Part shown: piece by piece, positions 57,823-64,000 of the stretch | How the letters are laid out: the number at the start of each line of letters is the position of its first letter | Numbering within the stretch: the first letter of the stretch is position 1 | Assembly: GCA_019416935.1 (NCBI GenBank) | Contig: DXWI01000008.1 | Coordinates: 1-64,000, forward strand | DNA length: 64,000 nucleotides | Direction: 5' to 3' | DNA from: Clostridiales bacterium | Lineage (GTDB): Bacteria; Bacillota; Clostridia; Christensenellales; CAG-138 | Notes under the pieces: model-generated | What the model was told of the DNA's origin: nothing | Database searches by the model: none | Seen by the model: only the letters and a program-made list of their open reading frames with translations | Program-made: the position numbers and the translations under genes

Positions 57823-58449
57823 TTACCTGGAGTAGTACTCAACGATGAGGTGCTCTTCGATCGTCAAGTCAATATCCTCGCGCTGCGGCAGCGCCAGCAC
57901 CTTACCGGTCAGCTTCTCGGCGTCGAGCTCGAGCCACTTCGGAACGGTGCGGCTTGCACCCTGCTCCTTCAGGGACTTAAAGCATTCGACGTCGCCGCTC
58001 TTTTCGCGGACGGAGATCACGTCGCCGACCTTCACCTGATAGGAAGCGATGTCAACCTTCTTGCCGTTCACGCGGATGTGGCCGTGCGTCACCATCTGGC
58101 GCGCCATCGGTCGGGACTCGCCGAAGTTCAGGCGGTACGCCACGTTGTCAAGGCGCTGCTCGAGCAGGGCGAGCATGTTCTCGCCGGTTACGCCGCGCAT
58201 GTTGGTGGCCAATTCATAGTATTTCCGAAACTGGGATTCCAATACGCCATACGCGCGACGGACTTTCTGCTTTTCACGGAGCTGAATGCCGTACTCGGAC
58301 TGCTTGCGGCGGCCCTGACCGTGCATTCCCGGCGGGGTGTGACGCTTGGTCACAGAGCACTTGTCGGAGTAGCAGCGGTCGCCCTTGAGGAACAGCTTCG
58401 TACCTTCGCGACGGCACTGCCTGCAGACGGAACCTGTATATCTAGCCAT
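57823..58449 (-). CDS. rpsD: 30S ribosomal protein S4 (zinc-binding form)
   Basis: A 208-residue primary 16S-binding protein. The N-terminus keeps the C+ zinc set VCRQCRREG...CYSDKCS; the S4 domain ([26 protein letters not shown]) is intact. CCTCC-type site upstream; 50-base gap to rpoA. Confidence 0.98.
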   Translation of the reverse strand: MARYTGSVCRQCRREGTKLFLKGDRCYSDKCSVTKRHTPPGMHGQGRRKQSEYGIQLREKQKVRRAYGVLESQFRKYYELATNMRGVTGENMLALLEQRLDNVAYRLNFGESRPMARQMVTHGHIRVNGKKVDIASYQVKVGDVISVREKSGDVECFKSLKEQGASRTVPKWLELDAEKLTGKVLALPQREDIDLTIEEHLIVEYYSR

Positions 58450-58464
58450 AGCTGTATTGCCTCC

Positions 58465-58866
58465 TTACACTCTTCTGCGCTTGGGCGGACGGCATCCATT
58501 GTGCGGGATGGGGGTCACGTCCTTGATCATGTTGACCTCAAGACCAGCGGTCTGCAGCGCGCGGATTGCGGCTTCACGGCCGGAGCCGGGGCCCTTCACA
58601 TAGACCTCAACGGTGCGCAGGCCATGCTCCATCGCGGCGCGGGCAGCGGTTTCGGCAGCCATCTGCGATGCAAACGGCGTGGACTTCTTGCTGCCGCGGA
58701 AGCCGAGGGAACCAGCGCTGGACCAGGAGATCGCGTTGCCCTGTAGGTCGGTGATGGTAACGAGCGTGTTGTTGAACGAAGAACGGATGTGCGCTGCACC
58801 GCGCTCAATGTTCTTCTTTTCACGACGCTTGCGAGAAACTGTTTTCTTAATCTTCGCCTTAGCCAT
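58465..58866 (-). CDS. rpsK: 30S ribosomal protein S11
   Basis: A 133-residue platform protein: [55 protein letters not shown] at the C-terminus. 15 bases after rpsM. Confidence 0.98.
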   Translation of the reverse strand: MAKAKIKKTVSRKRREKKNIERGAAHIRSSFNNTLVTITDLQGNAISWSSAGSLGFRGSKKSTPFASQMAAETAARAAMEHGLRTVEVYVKGPGSGREAAIRALQTAGLEVNMIKDVTPIPHNGCRPPKRRRV

Positions 58867-58880
58867 GTCTCGCTACCCCC

Positions 58881-59249
58881 TTACTTTCTCTTACCGCTCT
58901 GGGTGCGTTTGGGACCCTTGCGGGTTCTTGCGTTCTGCTTGGTGCTCTGTCCGCGGACGGGCAGGCCCTTGCGGTGGCGAACGCCACGGTAGCAGCTGAT
59001 CTCAATCAACCGCTTGATGTTCAGCGAGGTTTCGCGGCGCAGATCGCCCTCTACCTTCACGTTGTGGTCAATATACTCTCTGAGCTTGTTGACATCGTTC
59101 TCGTCCATATCGCGCACGCGGATATCGGGATCAACGCCAGTCGCTGCGAGGATGTCCGAAGCGGTCTTGCGGCCGATACCATAGATATAGGTCAAGCCGA
59201 TTTCGATGCGCTTATCTCTGGGAAGATCTACGCCAGCAATACGTGCCAT
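58881..59249 (-). CDS. rpsM: 30S ribosomal protein S13
   Basis: A 122-residue head protein: [35 protein letters not shown], basic tail [11 protein letters not shown] 102-base gap separates it from rpmJ, with no separate promoter I can defend. Confidence 0.98.
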   Translation of the reverse strand: MARIAGVDLPRDKRIEIGLTYIYGIGRKTASDILAATGVDPDIRVRDMDENDVNKLREYIDHNVKVEGDLRRETSLNIKRLIEISCYRGVRHRKGLPVRGQSTKQNARTRKGPKRTQSGKRK

Positions 59250-59351
59250 ATCGTTCCTTTACCTCCGTCAAAATTTCGGTTTTGATTCTATTTACATTCC
59301 GCCGGAAATGCGCCAAAGGCGCCAGCCGCTCCGACGGATATCTTTTGTGGC

Positions 59352-59465
59352 TTAACCCTGCTTCTGCTTATGCTTCGGGTTCTCACAGATGATCATGATC
59401 CGACCCTTGCGCTTGATGACCTTGCACTTTTCGCAAATCGGTTTCACAGACGGTCTGACTTTCAT
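59352..59465 (-). CDS. rpmJ: 50S ribosomal protein L36
   Basis: A 37-residue protein, shorter than usual gene-calling cutoffs: [20 protein letters not shown], ending [12 protein letters not shown]. The zinc ligands C-x2-C...C-x4-H are present (C+ form). AAAGGAGC precedes ATG 59465. Standard position between infA and rpsM. Confidence 0.97.
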   Translation of the reverse strand: MKVRPSVKPICEKCKVIKRKGRIMIICENPKHKQKQG

Positions 59466-59488
59466 GGTGATGCTCCTTTCAAGTTCTG

Positions 59489-59710
59489 TCAATTCTTACC
59501 GCGCCAGGTAATGCGGCCACGGGTCAAATCGTACGGGGACAGCTCCACTGTCACCTTGTCGCCGGGAAGAATGCGGATGAAGTTCATCCGAAGCTTTCCC
59601 GATATCGTTGCCAGTATCTTATGCCCGTTCTGAAGCTTGACCTCAAACATTGCGTTGGGGTGCGCTTCGGAAACGATGCCTTCCACTTCAATGACGTCCT
59701 GCTTTGACAA
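59489..59710 (-). CDS. infA: Translation initiation factor IF-1
   Basis: A 73-residue OB-fold factor: [47 protein letters not shown]. The first codon is TTG at 59710, 5 bases after AGGAGGGA; no ATG is available at the conserved N-terminus, and extending upstream gives non-homologous sequence. Follows the KOW protein gene. Confidence 0.95.
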   Translation of the reverse strand: MSKQDVIEVEGIVSEAHPNAMFEVKLQNGHKILATISGKLRMNFIRILPGDKVTVELSPYDLTRGRITWRGKN

Positions 59711-59720
59711 GCTATCCCTC

Positions 59721-60011
59721 CTACTTTTGTTTTTCGGTGTTGTACCCGAGGGCCAACAGATGTTTGCGGATCTCGGCATCCTGCACGCCGGTTCCGTCCT
59801 TCAGCCGTTCCGCAATCGGCTCGGCCAAAACCGGCTCCACGCGCAGGTGCATCAGCTTTTTCTTCTTCGGGTGCGCAGCCTTGCGCAGCGCGCCGTCGGC
59901 AAGATACACATGTTTGTCGTCCGCAATGCCCGTGATCAGAAACGCGCGTCCCCGATCCCGGCCGGCTCTAGAGATCACCACGCGGCCGAGGACTGATTCC
60001 GTTTCGCTCAT
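59721..60011 (-). CDS. KOW-domain RNA-binding protein (ribosomal-operon type)
   Basis: A 96-residue basic protein: [20 protein letters not shown] is the KOW (L14e/L24-like) motif, then a KKKKLMHLR stretch. Found between map and infA in many Firmicutes; presumed to bind ribosomal RNA, exact role unproven. Its ATG overlaps the map stop (ATGA), so it is translationally coupled. Confidence 0.9.
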   Translation of the reverse strand: MSETESVLGRVVISRAGRDRGRAFLITGIADDKHVYLADGALRKAAHPKKKKLMHLRVEPVLAEPIAERLKDGTGVQDAEIRKHLLALGYNTEKQK

Positions 60012-60769
60012 GCGATGTCCTCCCCGTGCAGTGTCAGCAGCTTTGGCCCCTCTTCGGTGATGGCCACGGTGTTCTCGTAATGGGCGGAGGGCTTTGCGTC
60101 CGCCGCTACCACGGTCCAACCATCCGCCTTTTGCAGAATGCGCGCCGTTCCGAGATTGATCATCGGTTCGATCGCAATCGTCATGCCCGACTGCAGGCGC
60201 GGGCCGTGCCCGGCCCTGCCGTAGTTCGGAACATCCGGTTCTTCATGCATCCTGTGGCCGATTCCATGGCCGATCATTTCCCGCACAACGCCGTAGCCGT
60301 GCGCCTCTGCATGTGCCTGTACCGCCGCGCCGATATCGCCGATGCGGCAGCCGGGGTGCGCATAGCGCAGCCCTTCGTAAAAGCACTCGCGTGTCACGCG
60401 AACGAGCTCCTGCACCTCCTCTGGCACATTGCCGATGAGGAGCGTGCGCGCGGCGTCGCCATGAAATCCGTTGAGGCAGGCGCCGACATCGACCGAAAGA
60501 ATGTCACCATCCTTCAGCCGGTACTTGCCGGGAATGCCATGAACCACCTGCTCGTTGACGGAGGCACAGATGCTCTTGGGATAACCGTTGTATCCGAGGA
60601 AGGATGGTTTCGCGCCGCGGCTGCGAATGAACGCCTCCGCCTCGTGGTCCAGTTCCTCCGTGGTCATCCCGACCGCAGCAATGCGCGAGAGCAGCCGCAG
60701 CGTGTCCTCCACCACCCGGCCGGCCTCGTCCATCAGGGCGAGATCGGCTGCGGTTTTGATCGTAATCAT
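60008..60769 (-). CDS. map: Methionine aminopeptidase
   Basis: A 253-residue type I enzyme removing N-terminal Met. Metal ligands: LSVDVGACLNGFHGDAA (two Asp), GHGIGHRMHEEP (His) and MTIAIEPMI, AITEEGP (two Glu). Start ATG overlaps the adk stop (ATGA). Standard secY-adk-map order. Confidence 0.97.
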   Translation of the reverse strand: MITIKTAADLALMDEAGRVVEDTLRLLSRIAAVGMTTEELDHEAEAFIRSRGAKPSFLGYNGYPKSICASVNEQVVHGIPGKYRLKDGDILSVDVGACLNGFHGDAARTLLIGNVPEEVQELVRVTRECFYEGLRYAHPGCRIGDIGAAVQAHAEAHGYGVVREMIGHGIGHRMHEEPDVPNYGRAGHGPRLQSGMTIAIEPMINLGTARILQKADGWTVVAADAKPSAHYENTVAITEEGPKLLTLHGEDIA

Positions 60770-61389
60770 GCCCGTTCGATGGCCAGAACGATCTCCTGCG
60801 CAACCACATCGATTGCCTGATCGCCATTGACGGTCGAGAGCATATCGCGCGAGGCGTAGTAATCGATCAGCGGTTGGGTCTGTGCTTCGTAGACGCGGAG
60901 GCGGTTCTGCACCGTTTCCTCCTTGTCATCGTCGCGCTGATACAGCTTGCCGCCGCACTTGGCGCAGCTCACATCCGCATAGTTGGATACATGATACGCC
61001 GCGCCGCAATCCGGGCACATCCGGCGGCCGCTGATGCGCGCAACGAGGCGCTCGAACGGTACGTCGATGTTGATCACCCGGTCGATCGCGCAGATCGCGG
61101 ACAGTGCGTCCGCCTGCGCAACCGTGCGGGGGAATCCGTCGAACAGGAAGCCCTGCGCGCAGTCCGGCTGCTGGATGCGGGTTTTGACCATGCCGATGAT
61201 GACGTCATCGGGCACCAGCTCGCCGCGGCTGATGTAGCCCTGCGCGGCCTTGCCAAGGTCCGTGCCTTCGCGCATTTCGGCGCGGAGCATATCGCCGGTG
61301 CTGATGTGCGCAAGGCCATACCGCTCCGCAATGCGTTCCGCCTGCGTTCCCTTGCCTGCCCCTGGAGGGCCCAAGAAAATGAGTTTCAT
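60766..61389 (-). CDS. adk: Adenylate kinase (zinc-lid form)
   Basis: A 207-residue kinase (AMP + ATP to 2 ADP): P-loop GPPGAGKGTQAERIAERYG, FDGFPRTVAQADAL and a lid with CPDC...CAKC zinc ligands, as usual in Gram-positives. Slightly shorter than the usual 214-217 residues, without loss of motifs. Confidence 0.97.
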   Translation of the reverse strand: MKLIFLGPPGAGKGTQAERIAERYGLAHISTGDMLRAEMREGTDLGKAAQGYISRGELVPDDVIIGMVKTRIQQPDCAQGFLFDGFPRTVAQADALSAICAIDRVINIDVPFERLVARISGRRMCPDCGAAYHVSNYADVSCAKCGGKLYQRDDDKEETVQNRLRVYEAQTQPLIDYYASRDMLSTVNGDQAIDVVAQEIVLAIERA

Positions 61390-61405
61390 AAGATCAACCC
61401 TCCAC

Positions 61406-62740
61406 TCAGTTCAAGAAGCCCTTGTAATGCCGCATGAGCATGTGGCTTTCCAGCTGATCCGTCGTTTCAAGCGCGACGCTGACCATAATCAGGATGCTCG
61501 TTGCACCGAACGTCGAGGTCTGGCCGAGATAATGCAGCGCAATCGTCGGCAGAATCGCGATGACCGCGAGGAATAGGGAGCCGAACAGGGTGAGTCGGCC
61601 GCTGATCTTCGCCAGATATTCGCTGGTCGGGCGGCCCGGGCGCAGACCCGGAATGAAACCGCCGTTCTGCTGGAGGTTCTTCGACATCTCGATCGGATTG
61701 AACGTGATCGCGCTGTAGAAGTAACCAAAGCCGACGATCAGGAGCGCGTAGATGATGTAGTAGATCACCGAGCCCGCGCCCAGATACTTCGTATAGAACG
61801 CATAGAACCCGCCGTTCGGCCAGAACTGTGCGATCATACCCGGGAACTGGATCAGAGTCATTGCGAAGATCAGGGGGAGAACGCCGTTCGCGTTCGCCTT
61901 GATCGGCAGATAAGTGCTCTGACCGCCGTACAGCTTGCGGCCGACCACGCGCTTTGCATACTGCACCGGAATGCGGCGTTGTGCATTATCCACATAGACG
62001 ACCAGCGTGATCATGCCGACCACGAGTACGAGCAGACCGACGAATGCAAGCGTCGAAACGGCTACATTCGGAACCGGCGCGGCCGCTTCGCCAACGGGGC
62101 GAATGCCGAACGTACCGGCGAACAACTGGCTGAACCAGCCGATGATCGTTGACGGCACGCGGGAGACGATCGAAGCAAAGATCAGCATCGAAATGCCGTT
62201 GCCGATACCGTTTTCCGTGATGCGCTCACCGAGCCACATCAGGAACGCTGTGCCAGCGGTGGAGCAGATACCGATGACGCCATAGCTGACCCATGTCGGC
62301 CAGTTGCTGTTGGCGAAGATGCTCTGCCCGGCGGCCATGCCGGCCTCGAGACCGGCGAAAATGCCGATCGACTGTACGAGCGCGAGGCCGATGCCGGTAT
62401 AACGAGTAATCCGTTCGATCTTCTGCCGGCCGTCCTCCTCCTTGCTCATCCGCTCCAACGCCGGAATGGCGATGGTCAGCAGCTGCAGGATGATCGACGC
62501 CGTGATGTAGGGCGAGATACCCATTGCAAACAGCGTCACCTGCGAGAAGGAGCTGCCGGTCAGCAGATCGAGAAAACCAAGGATATCGTAGCTTTGAGCA
62601 GCTTGAGCGACCATGTCGACGTTGACGCCGGGGATCGGGATAAAGCAGCCGAGCCGATAAATGACGATCAGAAGGAGCGTCAACAGCATCTTCTTGCGGA
62701 TATCCTTGATCTTAAACGCGTTGATAAACGTCTTAAACAT
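61406..62740 (-). CDS. secY: Preprotein translocase subunit SecY
   Basis: A 444-residue channel with ten membrane segments: RLGCFIPIPGVN, GISPYITASIILQLL, GIGNGISMLIFASIV and NGGFIPGLRPGRPTSEYL are conserved blocks. The start overlaps the rplO stop by one base (TAATG). Confidence 0.98.
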   Translation of the reverse strand: MFKTFINAFKIKDIRKKMLLTLLLIVIYRLGCFIPIPGVNVDMVAQAAQSYDILGFLDLLTGSSFSQVTLFAMGISPYITASIILQLLTIAIPALERMSKEEDGRQKIERITRYTGIGLALVQSIGIFAGLEAGMAAGQSIFANSNWPTWVSYGVIGICSTAGTAFLMWLGERITENGIGNGISMLIFASIVSRVPSTIIGWFSQLFAGTFGIRPVGEAAAPVPNVAVSTLAFVGLLVLVVGMITLVVYVDNAQRRIPVQYAKRVVGRKLYGGQSTYLPIKANANGVLPLIFAMTLIQFPGMIAQFWPNGGFYAFYTKYLGAGSVIYYIIYALLIVGFGYFYSAITFNPIEMSKNLQQNGGFIPGLRPGRPTSEYLAKISGRLTLFGSLFLAVIAILPTIALHYLGQTSTFGATSILIMVSVALETTDQLESHMLMRHYKGFLN

Positions 62741-63183
62741 TAGCCGATCACCTCAACGCTCCCGCCCGCAGCCTTGATGGCCTCGTCCGCGGTCTTGGAG
62801 AATTTCGCGGCCTTGACGTTCAGTTTCTTGGTCAGTTCGCCATTGCCCAGAACCTTCAGGCCGTCCTTTTCGATCTTGCTGATCATGCCCAATTCCTTGA
62901 GCAGCTCAGCGGTCACTACGGTGTCATTCTCCAAACCGTTCAGGTCGGAAATGTTGATGATGGTGTATTCTTTTGCCCAAATATTGGTGAAGCCGCGCTT
63001 CGGAAGGCGGCGCGCCAGCGGCATCTGACCGCCTTCAAAGCCGTTCTTCTTGCTTCCGCTTCTGGCCTTCTGGCCCTTATGACCCTTTGTGGAGGTCTTA
63101 CCCATGCCGGAACCGGTACCGCGGCCAATGCGCTTGGACTCTTTGACCGAACCGGCGGCGGGCTGCAGTTCATGCAATTTCAT
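62740..63183 (-). CDS. rplO: 50S ribosomal protein L15
   Basis: A 147-residue protein: [57 protein letters not shown]. 18 bases after rpmD. Confidence 0.98.
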   Translation of the reverse strand: MKLHELQPAAGSVKESKRIGRGTGSGMGKTSTKGHKGQKARSGSKKNGFEGGQMPLARRLPKRGFTNIWAKEYTIINISDLNGLENDTVVTAELLKELGMISKIEKDGLKVLGNGELTKKLNVKAAKFSKTADEAIKAAGGSVEVIG

Positions 63184-63201
63184 GATACATGTCCTCCTCA
63201 G

Positions 63202-63381
63202 TTAGACTTCTTCCACCTTGACAAGGTGCTTGACTTTGAACAGCATGCCGCGGGTGCATGCGTTGTCCGGCTTCTCGACGACGCTGTTGGTCTTGTGCAG
63301 ACCGAGCGCCTTGATCGTTGCCTGCTGGTCGGCGAGCGCGCCGATGGTGCTCTTCACGAGCGTAATTCTCAACGTTGCCAT
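63202..63381 (-). CDS. rpmD: 50S ribosomal protein L30
   Basis: A 59-residue protein: [39 protein letters not shown]. Start at ATG 63381, which has AAGGAGGAG; the longer in-frame form overlaps rpsE. Confidence 0.97.
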   Translation of the reverse strand: MATLRITLVKSTIGALADQQATIKALGLHKTNSVVEKPDNACTRGMLFKVKHLVKVEEV

Positions 63382-63394
63382 TGTACGCTCCTCC

Positions 63395-63901
63395 TTAGCC
63401 CAGAATCTCTTCCACGGTCTTGCCGCGAAGCTTTGCAACCTGTTCGGCGGTGCGGAGCTGAGAAAGCCCGTTGAGCGTCGCCTTCACGCAGTTGCTCGGA
63501 TTGTTGGAACCGAAGGACTTGGTGCGGATATCGCGGATGCCGACCATCTCGAGCACTGCACGAGCGGGACCGCCAGCGATAACGCCGGTACCCTCTTCAG
63601 CGGGAAGCATGCGGACATGGCCCTTGCCAAACTTACCCTCGACCTGATGCGGAATCGTCGTGCCGACGATCGGAACCTCGATCATGTGGCGCTTCGCATC
63701 CTCGACGCCCTTGCGGACCGCCTCGGGGATTTCCACAGCCTTGCCCAGACCGACGCCGACCTTGCCGTTCTCGTTGCCGACGACCATCAGCGCGGTGAAC
63801 CGGAAGTTCTTACCGCCTTTGACAACCTTGGCGACGCGGTTGATCGCGACGAGGCGCTCCTTGAATTCAGAGGGCTCTTTTTCAAATCTCTTGTTCTGCA
63901 T
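63395..63901 (-). CDS. rpsE: 30S ribosomal protein S5
   Basis: A 168-residue protein: [63 protein letters not shown] upstream of ATG 63901. Confidence 0.98.
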   Translation of the reverse strand: MQNKRFEKEPSEFKERLVAINRVAKVVKGGKNFRFTALMVVGNENGKVGVGLGKAVEIPEAVRKGVEDAKRHMIEVPIVGTTIPHQVEGKFGKGHVRMLPAEEGTGVIAGGPARAVLEMVGIRDIRTKSFGSNNPSNCVKATLNGLSQLRTAEQVAKLRGKTVEEILG

Positions 63902-63913
63902 CTCGTTTCCTCC

Positions 63914-64000
63914 TTAGAAGTCCAGGCCTGCTTTGCGGGCGCCGTCGGCGAGGGCCGCTACACGACCGGTGTACAGATAACCGCCGCGGTCAAAAACGAC
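63914..64000 (-). CDS. rplR: 50S ribosomal protein L18, C-terminal part
   Basis: Cut by the right edge: the last 28 codons read VVFDRGGYLYTGRVAALADG and end ARKAGLDF with TAA at 63914-63916, the standard L18 C-terminus. Lies 12 bases before rpsE in the usual rplR-rpsE-rpmD order. Confidence 0.95.
   Translation of the reverse strand, partial: VVFDRGGYLYTGRVAALADGARKAGLDF

Noticed and set aside
7..64000. CRISPR array, transposase or rRNA genes
   Set aside because: No regularly spaced short repeats, transposase motifs or rRNA sequence were seen; the repeats found are few, long and irregular.

Overview
The window reads as chromosome of a spore-forming, high-GC member of the Clostridia (Bacillota). 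Evidence: a Firmicutes-order ribosomal-protein/secY/adk/map/rpoA block, a cotJABC spore-coat operon, spoVAC-spoVAD-spoVAE, a low-GC-Gram-positive style infC-rpmI-rplT operon with leader RNA, consensus sigma-A promoters, strong AGGAGG ribosome binding sites and tRNAs with encoded CCA ends. Genus cannot be decided from the sequence.

Layout. 1-560: right-hand end of a prophage or phage remnant (small coiled-coil membrane protein plus holin) beside two tRNA-Ser genes (711-917, minus). 1193-10228: a purine catabolism cluster in two divergent arms. The minus arm is adenine deaminase then xanthine dehydrogenase xdhA-xdhB-xdhC. The plus arm is a dihydropyrimidinase-like hydrolase, a MocA-type molybdenum-cofactor cytidylyltransferase and guanine deaminase. 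The guanine deaminase gene has its own promoter and a purine-riboswitch-like leader with an intrinsic terminator. Together they would funnel adenine and guanine through hypoxanthine and xanthine to urate. 11102-11450: tRNA-Val and tRNA-Gln. 11742-18279: a VWA protein, a Na/phosphate cotransporter and a fused Endonuclease Q-UvrD helicase. 18398-26111: ABC exporter, nitrilase-family hydrolase, DUF1697 protein, iron alcohol dehydrogenase, and an ArsR/HMA/P-type ATPase metal-efflux operon with a visible operator. 26272-38262: a frameshifted HExxH protein, YbaK, spoVA genes, a cytosine-deaminase-like enzyme, two broken NCS2 nucleobase permeases, an IclR regulator, rplM-rpsI and a RibD-like gene with an in-frame TAG. 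38441-46672: cotJ operon, GNAT, a DUF6034-like lipoprotein with a two-component system, a Rieske-FAD oxidoreductase and hpf. 46746-56239: small hypotheticals, GDPD, MFS transporter, infC operon, rRNA methyltransferase, cysteine hydrolase and a NatAB-like ABC system. 56311-64000 (minus): rplQ, rpoA, rpsD, rpsK, rpsM, rpmJ, infA, a KOW protein, map, adk, secY, rplO, rpmD, rpsE and partial rplR.

Most notable: (i) the purine-riboswitch-like leader on a guanine-degrading gene, whose terminator overlaps P1 as expected for an ON switch; (ii) a family of four dispersed, hairpin-rich intergenic repeats that keep their stems while changing sequence; (iii) 11-bp-phased TGTAAAA boxes linking the two-component system to its lipoprotein neighbour; (iv) four broken genes concentrated between 26 and 38 kb, most lesions being single-base indels in G or C runs, so assembly error must be excluded; (v) non-ATG starts for infC (ATC) and infA (TTG). 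I found no CRISPR array, transposase or rRNA gene.
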